Source: Harmothoe impar (Eukaryota > Annelida > Polychaeta > Phyllodocida > Polynoidae). From it: a stretch of DNA of 64,000 bases. The stretch is from NCBI GenBank assembly GCA_947462335.1, contig OX381714.1, positions 38,413,360 through 38,477,359 on the forward strand, in the 5' to 3' direction. Position 1 is the first letter of the stretch, and each line of letters opens with the position of its first letter. The notes beneath the pieces were generated by a model. That model was not told where the DNA came from and searched no databases. It saw nothing but the letters and a program-made list of their open reading frames with translations. This document shows positions 1 through 13,100 of this stretch, in pieces. The position numbers and the translations under genes were made by a program.

Positions 1-969
1 AATTAGTTCTCCGCCCAGCAAACCTGAGACGCTACTCCCGCTACACACAGTCAATTACCTACAGCGCATGCAAAAACCAGCGCCGTCTACAAAACCGGGA
101 CCATGCGCTACTCCGCTCGTTATTACCCACTGTGTGCGCCGCGCCCGGCCCTTTCCTCAGCAGAATGTACTTTTTCGCTGGGGGAGATAACGAGGATGGC
201 TAGATTGGGGGAACTAGCTAAAGAGGTTGATTACATCAATAGGGGACAAGGAACAGGAGACACTTAGCCCCACTTAGGCTATTCACAGTACTGCACCAGT
301 CAATAACAGTGGAATAATGTTGACTCAGTAGACTAATGGCATTGTGAAGTTTCACATAATCATATATCCAATGTTTTAGACCAGTCAGTGGGCCTTTGGG
401 TGGGGGTGGGTTGAGGTTTGGTGCACTGTATAAGATGGAGGTAGAGGATGTAGCAGGAGGTAAAGGGTATGAAGGTTTCTGGAGGTAGGGATGGAGAGGC
501 AAAGGTAGAGTCAATGTCAGGCACCATCTTTGCACACTGATGTTCTTATGGGAGAATTTGGATAGGAATATAGTTTGGAGGAGGTGGTGTGCAGGGAAAG
601 GGGCTGGGAGATGTAAGTTTTCTCTAGGGACTGTTTGTATTCCCTACTGGTACATTGGCACCTGTATGTCAGCACTACTGAAGGTATATTTGACAGTAAT
701 TCACTGAGTAAAGATTGGAGCACATTTGGAACTCCTGTATGTATAAATCTAGAGGTGCTGTACATTTATCTAATTATTACAAGAAAGGAGACGTGTGTTT
801 GGTGGTCGCTTTCTTAGATGTGTAGACTAAGCAACAGTTATGGTGTTGCATCTACATATATATATAAGACTGTACTACACATATATCTATTATATACTAT
901 TTATATCGATTTTGTGGATATATAAGCTAACTGACATATATGATGTAATCAAACAATATTTACAGATAA
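1..969. other. No supported gene
   Basis: Positions 1-170 are GC- and CpG-rich compared with what follows. 200-969 is intron-like with a short TA-rich stretch near 855-905. I could not join any open stretch here to the MYND exon, although the last exon of ANKMY1 might lie here or further left. Confidence 0.4.
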
Positions 970-979
970 TTTAACTTAC

Positions 980-1134
980 CCCCGACACGTATACACTCCT
1001 CCTTGTGCCGCGCGTTCCATGCCTTCAATTTGCAGGCCTTACTACAGTAGTATACCTCCTTACATCGGGTGCATGCCGAGAGGCGTACCCCCACCGACCG
1101 GCCGCACTCATAACAATACCGGAACAGTGGCTTC
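980..1134 (-). CDS. ANKMY1: ANKMY1 coding exon 15, MYND zinc finger
   Basis: The acceptor TTCCCAACAG joins in phase 2. The exon encodes [16 protein letters not shown], then [19 protein letters not shown], then HKEEC: all MYND zinc ligands (C-x2-C, C-x2-C, YCSxxC, H and C) are present. It ends at GTAAGT. Read-through meets a stop about six codons later (GGKLNYL), so the exon could also be terminal; the strong donor favours one more exon to the left. Confidence 0.92.
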
Positions 1135-4100
1135 CTGTTGGGAACAGATACAAGAGAGGTTAATGATAAGTATAGGTATCTAAGTCATATCCAACATTTA
1201 TAACCAAGTATACAGACAGTTATGGTTATGGCTGTGATTCATGTTTAAAACAGGTTGAGAGGCATTGTCTGCATGGACTCCTGAATTCTGTGATTATTTT
1301 TATTGACTCTACTTAGAGCATATGATTTCACCAAAACGATTTCTTCATGAAAAAAGCAACATTTTTTTGAGTCAACCATTAGAAAGTGAGTATTGGCATA
1401 AAGGGGCTTGTGAGGCTGCTATCTATCATGATAGATTTGATTTCTGCACTTCAAAATGTGTTACCCATGTATCACAGCCAGTTTAAAACACATGTAACAG
1501 TCTCCACACAATGTTAACACTGCACACATTATTAGGTTTAGGAGAATGAAAAAAAAACACTTTTTTTTTCTGAAGGAAGACTAATAAAAATCAAAATGGT
1601 TAAGTTTGTTGTAGAGTGAAAACACACCACAGACTATGAATTACTGTTGTGACATAAAACTAGCAATAAAGTTAAAACCACACTTCGCATTGAAAATATG
1701 CATTGATTAATATGTCATAAATATTATCTAACCTGTGCTTTTAATATCAGTAAAGTGTAACTTAGTAATGTCAACTGATTTCAAACGAATTACATTCATG
1801 CTTTAGTAGGTTATCTGTACATGTTTGTTATTTGAAGCTGGATATTTACAAAATATACATAATTGATATTTAAAGACAGAATATTGTACATGCGCATGTA
1901 CCCCACCTTATACTTCTACCTGAAGGACAGGGCTACCCCTTATGCACAAAACAATGTATAGCTTATTAGGAATCCGGATGGGTTGCTTTTGGGTGAGTTT
2001 TGCGAGTGAGGAAACTAAAGTACAGTAGGTTGGAAATATTATGATAGGTATGCTGTATCATAAAAGGGAAGTTTCATGTTGATTTACGGATGCAAAGCAA
2101 GAGTTTTCTGCATTTCTTTGCAGCAATTCAAGTCGCAGGGATGGAACGTTGCCATCCCAAGATGGAGCCACATATTTAATCAAATATGTCTTCTCTGGGT
2201 AAGGAAACATAATCATCACTATGTCCCAAAAGCATCCCATCAGTTAAGTATTCCCTCAGCAGTTCTATACAGAAAATCCAGACAAGGGAACCCAGTTCTC
2301 ACACTGAGCAAGTACAGAAACACAGATGCCCCCTATCTATCAACACAGGCACTAAAGATGATAGGTAAGGTGCTGCACCCTATCTACAGACTCAAATACT
2401 AGAGTGCTGCCCCCTGGTGTGACCTGATGTAAGTGCTGGGGTCATCCAAGGTCACTGTCTGGAGGACCTGCAGACCGGGTAACGACTCAACGCTGCAAAT
2501 ACTACTTAGCAGCCAGCTACTGCAGACGGAACGACATGCCAAGTGCAAAGAATGAGTTGAATTGTGATTAGTTAAACAATGACTAGACTGGTGAGCAGTT
2601 TGATTCTGGTCATTGGCCAGCTTCTGTTTAGCAGGCAGTGCAAAGTTTCGTTTCTTTTCATTTGTCATGCTCTTTGTGTGATGTGGTGATCATCCCTAGT
2701 ACTGCCAACCTTGTGGTTCTTTTGAATAGGATCATTCAAATAATTAGATTGTAGTTTAACAGAAACATGTATATACGAAAATGTGAGACACACATTTTCA
2801 ATCAATACCCATCAGATGTTTTTTACAATGCATTTTTGGGGGTAATTATTCCATTGCCAAAAATGCATAGAACTTGCCAATTTATACTTAAAACTTATCT
2901 CTCAAGGTTGGTAGAACATTATGTACAGAATGTTGTTATGTGAGGGCTGTGACTGATCTTAAGAGTGCATATTTTAAAGTTAGTAGACAATTTTTTTCAT
3001 ATATACACAAAGACATATTTACGTTGGGTCACTTGAGTGTCAATAACAAATACAAGTATAAACAGCTTAACACAACCTGCTGTCATTATGTACATTAATG
3101 TGACTAGAGTATTTTTAGGATATACATTTTACGGGGAATATTTTGTACGGGAGATCCTTGTTTTCGCTTCCTGCAAACAATTTGAGGCTGTATCAAATTT
3201 TGTTATCTGAGAATATCTTAACAATGTTACTTTGATTAAATCTTCAGTAGATAATTCATAAGATGTTTTAAGATGAGTGGGTGAGTTTCAGTTGAAATAG
3301 AAAGGGTGTTTGGTGGCCCTTTCACATTTGATAGTGCATGTTAATCACTCAAATAGAGGTAAATAAAAGTACACCCCCCCTACTTTCCATCATTATTCAT
3401 TTCTTTGAACTTTAGTTCCTATTTTATTCCTTTGCTTGGTAGATAGATGAAGCCAAGATGTGTTGCACCCTGGCCATGATTCCCACTTCATATACTACTT
3501 CATAGTACCGGATATGTATACTTCCCATTTACATATTACTACATAGTACAGGTTACTGTATTCTATGCATGATTCACATTACATATACTGCATTATGTCC
3601 ATGATCCCTACTTCCATGTACTACATCTTGTCTGTGATTCATATTGGACACACTGAAATTTTGTCATTGATCCCCATTTTCAAATACAACATCCTCCTTC
3701 TGATAACAATTTTTCTACATCCTGCCCAGGATTCCCATATCAGGACTGAAATTCTGCTGTGATTCTCAATGAAACCATCAAAAATGAATCATTGTTTCCC
3801 ACACTGTGTAGTGTCCCACACTATGTGGTGTACATTGCTTACCTGATTTCAGTCTCGGAGCCATCCATAGCGGAGGGTGCAGCACGAGCACCACCGAAGC
3901 TGACGCGGCCTTCACCAGCAGAATTACCTTTCTGGCCACGTCCCTTGATGATACCAGGGGGGAGCGGGGCGCCGGCACCTGTGTAGGTGAAGTTGGGGCT
4001 CGGGCTCACACCTACAAAGCACAATGCAACAACTGACTAAATATTCATATATATATGCACCCTGAATGTTTTGCATGGTTAATCTGTTTCTATTTATGCT

Positions 4101-7100
4101 TTTTGTCATAAAAGTAATTTTCCCTAGGTGGAAATAGCAAGGGACTCTCAGGCTAGAATAGAGATGATAACTAGAGATTATGAATTTCCATGGTCTTCAC
4201 AATTGGCTTCATATTCTAAACAAAAATACACTCACTGCGGATGCCATGTTGCTCTTCATCCTCTAGCCGCATGCGTTCACGTTCTACAGCCTTCAACCTC
4301 AGGATGTCTCCCATATGGCACAACAGGCGTCTCCGGGCATTAAATGTCTCCCGCTCCGATGGTGTCAATGCATGGTATGGCATGTGTGCGATACGTCGAT
4401 CCTATAGGGTACATCATAGTTAGTAAAAACATCAATATAATTTAAGTAAAAACTAATTGAAGAGATTAAATCTTTTTGGTTTCAAGTTAGGAAAAGGGTG
4501 TTTTGTTTTGGAATACAAATATGTACATCACATGAGAGGGTCTAGAATGGAGTGTTCAAACAATGTTACCATGGGAATGGTGCGGAGATATATTGCTGGA
4601 TGGCCATGTGTTTAGCAACAGTCACATATTTATCAACTGATTGGGAGGAATTTCATTAGAATGTGCTACTACTTGAGCCCTTATAATTGATAGTATAACT
4701 TTTATGGTTGTTGCCATACTAAGTAAAACAGAGGACAGTCAAAGAATATCAAAATATGTGCATGGTGTATACTAGAAAGGCCTTGGCCTGAGAATGCTGT
4801 TGACTAAAGAATTGGATGGATGCCGTGCAATTGCTTAAAAAGGCATTGCTAGACATATCTTCAGGCATTACACATGTGGCCAATGCCACACAAAGGTGAT
4901 GAACAGCCCATATTTTTAGGTTTGTTCTACATTCTACATTCTAATTTCATGCATGAATATGTAACCTCATTTCATCATTGCTAAGTACATAGAGTATTTG
5001 CAAATACAGTGTGTAAATTATGAGTGAACTTATGAATGACTTTGCTAGACATGCAGTTTACAAGGTGAAGAGTGTTGTCCTGATCATATTGTCCTGTATA
5101 CAAGGGGTGACCTAAGAGTAACATTGAAGTGACCTTAAGATTGAATCAGTGACCTTAGAGTGACGTTGCAGTGACCTTAAGTGTGACCCTAAGGCTTAGT
5201 TTAAGATAGAGAGAACCAAGCATTACTTACAGCAGAAGGGGGTCTACTTGAAAACCCATCTTTTCCCATACTCTATATTTGCAGTTAACACAACACTTAG
5301 TTAGTTTACAGTGAAGCTTTATATGTACAGCAGAAAACCAAGCGATCCAGAGAGGAACAAATGATCTTGACCTTAGGGTAATCCCTTTAGCTTACAAGTG
5401 TCAGTTTCAATACTGTCTCAATAGTGTAGCTATAGATGGGTCTAGACAGATTGGAGTTTACAAACCTAATCATTTCTCTGAATTTGAGTTGAGATAATAC
5501 ATGTTTGACATCAGTTTTGAAATAAATGTTATATTGAGAGTGTTATATGTATCATATATTCTCCTTACCAGGTTATATATGTAGTATGCATAGTCCACTG
5601 CTGTTCCAGTTACTCGCTTAGGACCGATGGGAATCGGTGCGAGGATATCTGCCCCGGACCTGATCAACTTGTCAATCTGTAACAAAAGAGATTGTCCTAT
5701 CATTGTAACATAATTATACTTTAAGAGTTCCCAGATATTAATTCCTGTTTCTTATAAATACTTGCTGATGAATCATCATTGATTGATTTATATACTTGCC
5801 AGTTGGAGGCGGGCTAGTGGTGTACGGCGGTGTTCATATTCCGTGTTGGAGGCGATACAGAGAGCGCTCCCCACACCATGCGTCAATGGGAGGCATGGGT
5901 CAGCACCATATGCTAACAGCTCCTCTATGGCCTGTAATTGAGAAAAATAGTTTTTATCTGGCAATAAGAAAAATACCCTTGGCTCTTACATTTTATCAGG
6001 TTGAGTGCATCATATCATTGACAATTACGGAAGTGAGAAAAATTACCTACCAAGTCGTTTCCACTGGCGATGGCAAGTGCGAGTGGTGAATGACCATTGC
6101 AGAGAAGATTGGGATTAGCATGGTGTGCTAACAGCAGGTGTACTACTCGACAGGCATTCTGAAATGTGAAAATTTCAGAATCTATTTGTATGTCATTGAT
6201 ACTAAGGGAGTGCTCATTTTTTAACAACAGGGGGTCGAAATTTTTTACCCCTCCGGCAGGTCGAAAATTGCACGCCTTCGCGCCCCTTTGTAGCATAGTA
6301 ACGCGCAGGCTTTTTCCCTCAAAACAGGTTTTTGACCCCCCCCAAGAGGGGTCTAAATTTTTTACCCCCCCCCCGGTCAAGGGGTCCAAATTTTTTACCA
6401 CCCCCCCTGTTGTTAAAAAATGAGCACTCCCTAAATGGTTGATATCTGAGGTGTAAAATACTCTGTTTAGGTAAATCCACACTAGGGTGGCAGTTATTTG
6501 CCTGTGATTAATACTATCTGTCCATGGTTTCCTGTGCATTTAGATTCCTTTGCCTAAAGAATTGTGCCTCATCCTAAATCATTGAACAAATTGAATTAAC
6601 ATAGGCAAATCTGACTCAATATAAATGTAATTGATGGTAATGGTTTACCCTGTAGTTGTCGTCGCGAGCGCAGGCTACATGGAGTGGGGTACGTCCCCCG
6701 GACAGAGACTTGAGGAATGAGTTGATGTTGTCCTTACTCCACTCCTCCTCCTGAAACACAAGACAGACTTAGTCATCATACATGACTATTGTGATCCTAT
6801 TTCTGAGATATCAGTGAAAACTCATTTTAAACACTATTGAAATTGACCAAGACAAGAGACTTATTAACAAGGGTGTTCTACAACAATTTTGGACTTTTGA
6901 AATGGAAATTCTCTACACCCATAGAACATGCCAATGTAATTGTTAAACATATTTGGTTGGAACGCTGCAATTCAAAGCTGAACGTGGTCACAGAATGTAG
7001 AAAGTATACATAAAGTGAAGCAGAATGTAAAAAAAAGTCTAACATAAACAGCATAACACCAACACAATAAAATACCCCTCCACCAGCTTCTACAACCACT

Positions 7101-10100
7101 TCTGTCTCCTGTCCCTCCTCAGACTCAAACCACTGAAAGCATTCAATAATCACAAGCTGTTTGCTTTAAAGGGTTAGCGACACTCTCATTTCCCAGGACA
7201 CTGAGTTTGGAACAAGAACCCCCCTCCACTTTCATACTCCCACCTTCATATGATATACTGCCTATGATTTCCATTTTCAACCATTTCACTAACCATGATT
7301 CCTGTTTCCATGTACATCATTCCCATTTGCATATACTACATTTTTTCCCATAATTCCCATTTTCATATACTACATATTCCCCATGATTCTCTTTTTGATA
7401 TACTACATCCTGTCTATAATTCTCATTTCCATATACTACATCCTCCTCATAATGCCCATTTTCATACAGAACATCCTTTGTATGATTCTGATTTTCATAT
7501 ATTACATCCTCCCCATGATTCCCATTTCATATATTACATCCTTCGTATGACTCCCATTTCCATATACTATATCCCTAACATAATTTACACTACACTCTAC
7601 CTGAAATATCAATTCAATATAATATCCTATTGCAATTAATCGTAGGGGTTTCCCTATTTCAAGAGAAGGGGTAAAGGGTATTATCTAATCTTTTACATGT
7701 GAATTAATGTAATACATGTACTGTGAAGTGACCAAGACATACACATCAGTGCCTCATACAGAATGCTCAGTGCTGCCACCTGGACGTCACTACAACAACT
7801 ACAACAAAGCTGACTCAGTGCTTCCACCTGCAGGCCCAGACACAAAACACAGTACAACCTCAACCTCTCCATACAGTGGTGTCCCCTGTAGTGCTCACAG
7901 CAGGAGTTAGAAGGACATACAGTGCTGCTCCCAGTGGACACAGTTACCTGTTTACGCAGAGCCTCGCTGAGCTCTGCCGGGTTTAACCCAGCCTCAGTGT
8001 CGCCACCAAGTGATGGTAGAGCGATCGAGCCACGCTTTGAGAGACACAACAATAAGGGATAGAGCTTTTGGTGTTGGAAAATTGAGATATGATCAAAATA
8101 GCTTAAAGCTGCACTCTAACAAAGGTTATAAAGTCTCTATTCTAGCCGAGAACCTTGCTCTTGGCAAGTGTCGCTTTAGATGGGAGACATTTTTGTTACT
8201 AACCTAAAATGCATATGGTTGGCATTCCAATGAAATATCATGGAGTTTAGCATTTTTACACTCAATTTCTCAAATTTATCTTATAATTCAATTTAAGCTG
8301 CCAAAAAGTGTCAGAATTTTAGGGAATACCTTCTTACTTCCTACGTAAGTTTAGCAGTAGTTCTCTATTACAGAGATTGTATTCATATGGTGGCATGGAA
8401 GAATCACATTGTAATCTAAGAACTGTAATAAGGTCTTCCAAGTCTGTTAAAGGGACATAATATGGATTGTTTTTAATGACAGGATGTACGTTTCCAAATA
8501 CAACTATTTTACTTCTTGATGCTTTGTTAGTAAATTGCATAAAAGTATTTTACCAGACTTCGGTTTAGGAAGGCATCATCAAGCGATGCTCGTGCGTCTG
8601 GGTTGGCAAGTGAGTTGAGCAGCAGTTCTGAGATAACGACTCCTTCTTCACCTGGGATGGCCGCGGCGATGTGCAATGCAGATAGCCCACCTCGCTGTTG
8701 ATAAGAAATTTCAGAAATTCATATTGACTGCTGCTAAAACTAATCCAGGTGCTGAAACCATTTTACATGAGGCTGCATAAAAAAAATTATCAGCTTTGCA
8801 AGCACCGCCCGCACCCTCTAAAAGGGGCCGCATGGAAGCTTTTTTTTCATCATTTTACAAAAAAATATCATCAAAACCCCCGCATCCCTGATTGTTTATA
8901 ATAAAAAAACATATAAATTTCCGCCCCTTATGAAGGCATTTTTTGTGGCAAACAATTGATCAATTTTCATACATTTTACAGTTTTAGAATCCCCAAAAAG
9001 TACTCTATCATGCCATAGATTTACTTGTGAATCTCATGAGTACCTGGAATACTGTCGTCACATATCTGAATCTTAGGAATATGTTTCAAATAATGTAGAC
9101 ATAATAGCATATGGGGTATCTGAAATAGCGAAAAAAGAAAAGAGACCTCCCTCATCACTTGAGATGTAAAAAAAAGAAAAAGTCACCTCCCTCATGGCCT
9201 AGAAAATTTATAACAAAATAAAATAAAAGCCTCCCTCCCGCACCATATTTTTTTGGAAAGTGTCCACAAAGCTGATTATCAATTTTATGCAGCCTTATTG
9301 CATTTATGTAGCTTCTACCAACAAAAGTCCCTATGTTTTATCTATGGCTCAGTACAATACTTCCTTCCCATATTACCAATAAGAAAAGCTAAATGGGATA
9401 AATATTCTATAGCCATCACCATTTCACTTCTAGTCTGTCAATGCCTCACCTTGTCAGATAGGGTAGAGAAGGTAGAGGCTCCCTTCAGCAGCAACAAGCG
9501 GACAGCGTCTACATCAGCCGCCTTTATGGCAAAGAACAGAACAGGCATCGGCACGCTAGAGGCATTCGGGTCTGCTCCTCGTCGCAATAACAGCCGAATA
9601 GTGGTCTCCATGAGTTCATGTCTGCAAGAAAATGTGTACAATAATCATACATAATTATGGATTTCCTCTTATACCTAGTGTGCATCAAGAGTTACTGGAA
9701 TATTAATATGGTAATTTTAGATTACTCTCCTCAATGTGATCTGTAAACCATATACTGTTTCTAAAAACCTGGATTTTAACTGATTGAATTATAGAAATTG
9801 TGGGCTTGGAGGGCAAATGAGAATTTAGCTGATCTGAACAAATGCAGGATACACACTGACAAACATGTGACAAACTTACTGTGACTTGTCGATGGCAAGG
9901 CGTCTAACAGTCCCTAGTGACTGCTTGTTGGCATCCTTAGCGCGTGTCCGTCCAACCACCATGTCGTTCTGACTCATGTGGGTGGCGCACCGCTCGATGA
10001 GCTGATCACTCACATCAATTGGCAGGTTCCTGATGCTCTTAACAGACTCAAAGTCACTCATCTCTGAGTAGGCATCAAAGTCATCACCTCTGGTTTGTAC

Positions 10101-13100
10101 ATTCATGTTTTTCATGATGTCATCATTCATTCGAGGATGAGTGACCAGCATATCTTCAAGGTTGATCTTCGAGGCACGTTTAATACTTAGTGAACCCAGC
10201 ACTCGGTCTGCAGGTTCTTCTTCTTCATCGAGGAATATATCTTCGCCAAAATTCTCCTTGTCTTCTTCAGATTGTCCGTCCTTGTCTTCTTCTATTGAGA
10301 GTAGGTTGTATTCCTGTCGCAGCTTGTGTATCTTTTTGGTGTCAATCTGCGGTTTTTGTTTCTCAGAGGTGGCCAATGTGGGCTTTCTCTTAGGAGAAGT
10401 TGGTGGCATTAGGCCTTTGACCACTTCATTCACATCAAAACTTTTTTCTGTCTCAAAGTCCTTGGGCTTTTCGAGATAGCGTTCTGCGATATTGTATCTG
10501 AAGTAGTCTGTGGGGTAGAAGTACACATGGCAGGCAGCAAGGGAGGAGATTCCCTCGTTATTAAGGCGGTTTACGTCAGCACCATTATCGAGGAGGGTAT
10601 TGATGATGGTTTGGTGCCAGTTAACAGAGGCACCCAGCAGTGCGGTGTGCCCCTTCATGTCACATACATCTACGTATACCCGGTCACTGTTCAGCAGTTC
10701 ATTAACTCGTGCCAAATTCCCCTCCTGAGCAGCTCGCAGGAACTGCTCAGAGTCCTGCTCAATGGGACCCTTTGGTTTAAAGTCCTCTCGCTCACCGTTT
10801 AAGATGTCCTGCACATTGAAGGATATAGTGCCTTTCCGGCTGTCGTGTCGCAGCATATGACTCTGCATACTGATGGAGGAAGGCGTATTGTTCCACGCCT
10901 TCACAAGATCCCCACCCTCCTCTGCAATACTCTTCTCTCCGTCCTTTTTGATGTCCCGGAAAAACTCCTCATCAAATATCCGGATATCCACCGCCAGGCT
11001 GCCCTGGTGTAGAGTATCACTAAAGATGTGCTGCTGTGCCCGGTCAATGAGATCATGAGGGTTCTCCGGTGGGTAGTTGAACTGATCTGGGGGTTGGACT
11101 ATATGCTGTACGACATCGGTGCGGTTACGCACCATGGCAGCATCAATATATTTGAGTTGCTCGTCAGGGAAGAAGTCAAAGTCAAGGTGCTTTAACATGG
11201 TAAAGGTGTCTGGTAGGGAGACGCAGAGTTTGACCAGCTTCTCCCGGTGCCATAATCCTACGTCGGCAGTACCATCCTTGTATGTGAGTACACCTGGACC
11301 GTAACGCTCATCGGACCCATACAAACCCTGCAGATAAGCATGAAGACATCAAGTTAACATAATTCTGAGCACAAATTACTTGCTTTAATCTCCAGAAGTG
11401 TGTTCTAAATTTGAAGGAAACAACTTATATTCTCATCTCGTGTTTTTAAGGAATGTACTCATCTTACAAATGTAAAATCTTTTTTGAACTCATTCAAGCA
11501 GTCTAGTAGACCAAGTCAGGAAATATGTGTCGAAGGTGTTACTCTGCTATTCTATGAAATTACTGATATGAAAGTCCTCATCATAATGTAGGCCAAAATA
11601 CAGCAGAGACCATGAGGAAAAACGGTGTTATAGTCCCACCATGACTACAGTGTGCAGTAGTCAAGTAGCAAACCTACCTCAAAGACGTTACCATTAGCGA
11701 AGTAGAAGGTACCATAGCCTTCCTTTTTGTCCATGTAAAACGTCCCGACATACTTCGACCCATCCGGCCATGTGTATGTACCATGGCCATGACGGCGGTC
11801 ACGGAAAAACTTGCCTACGTATGCCTGAAGAAAAATTGATTATCAAAGTTATTAATAATTTGTAGAAAAGAGATATAACCAGTAAAGGACTTACAAATAG
11901 AATACTTTTGATATAATCTTTTACTGACTAGAAAATCATATGCAAAGGTAAACATATATACCGATACTCCGGCGGATAGTCAATTTTAAATCCTTTTTTT
12001 CTGGGCTGTATGAAAAGCAGGGGTATTTTAGAGAAGTGAATATGAAGTTCTAATTGAAAGTAAATATTTAATGGAAGGTTGGTTGGAGAAAATGAACAGA
12101 ACTGTTGTTAACCCTCTTTGCACATGTTTTTTAAGTCTTAGATTGCAAATTTGCTGTTCTGCCATCTGACCATAATTATTGTCTAGAGCACACATGGACA
12201 ACTCTTTACTGCATAGCATGCCTGCAGAGCAATTCACAACCTTCTGGTATGTCCACATTTATATCAACCTCTTGTCTAGAGAACCCTGTGGTCTAGCCCA
12301 GACTAGCTAAGTTAGAGTGCTCTACCCACGAACTGCAGGGTGGTACTTGGTTCTCTTTTGTATTGCAGTATCATATTGAGTTGTGAACAAACAGAAACAA
12401 CCTGTGTCTGTTTGACGTTAACACACATTATGAGTGATCAAATATCTGACGCCCAGGTCTAGTACAAACAGTAATGGCCTGTACCCAAAGGCAGGGGCCC
12501 TTATGGCGCAATGATATAGGTCTCCCATCCCATACCCCAAATAAATAATCAATATGCATTAAGGAATATCAATCTGAATCAACACAGTTTTGGGACATAT
12601 TTCTCAGTGCTACCTTAGACTACTGACAAAACACTTGAGTTCACACCGGGATTTCTGGCCTGCTGGGTGGCTGGTTAGCGTTAATCCTTGGATGGGATAA
12701 TCTGTGTTCCAACAGCAGGCAGCAGTGCAGGGGTGCCGCTGAGCTTTGAGTTAATCTCATCTACTACTGATTATACCAAACGTACAAAACAATGCAAAAC
12801 AAAGCCCAATAGGGTCAATAATGGAGGGACTGAAATGCTGCCATGTACTACATTTTGTGAAGGTGTTTCCTCAGTCTCCACCATGCTGATTCACAGAAAC
12901 ATCCACCATCCACCCACTGTTTTATAGTCTTTCACATCTGAGGAGGCAATGTGTTTTTGTGGTCTCTTGAGTTTGAACCAAGGCCCATAGTTTTGCCAAT
13001 CTAGTCCCTAGTCTCTCGGAAAAGAAGTCTTTTGACTTTGCTATTCAATGTGCTAATTCTATAATGAAATGTCTATTGCACCTGTAAAGAGGATGCTATT

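Noticed and set aside
3474..3760. A repeat array that could suggest CRISPR
   Set aside because: Units are degenerate and lie in an animal intron; no spacer structure and no cas genes.
6015..6539. A 174-codon minus-strand open frame
   Set aside because: Only its last 36 codons are real (ANKMY1 exon 10). The rest is the MITE at 6206-6431 and intron.
10141..10479. Plus-strand open frames over the large ANKMY1 exon
   Set aside because: They are opposite-strand shadows of a well-supported coding exon and show no domain.
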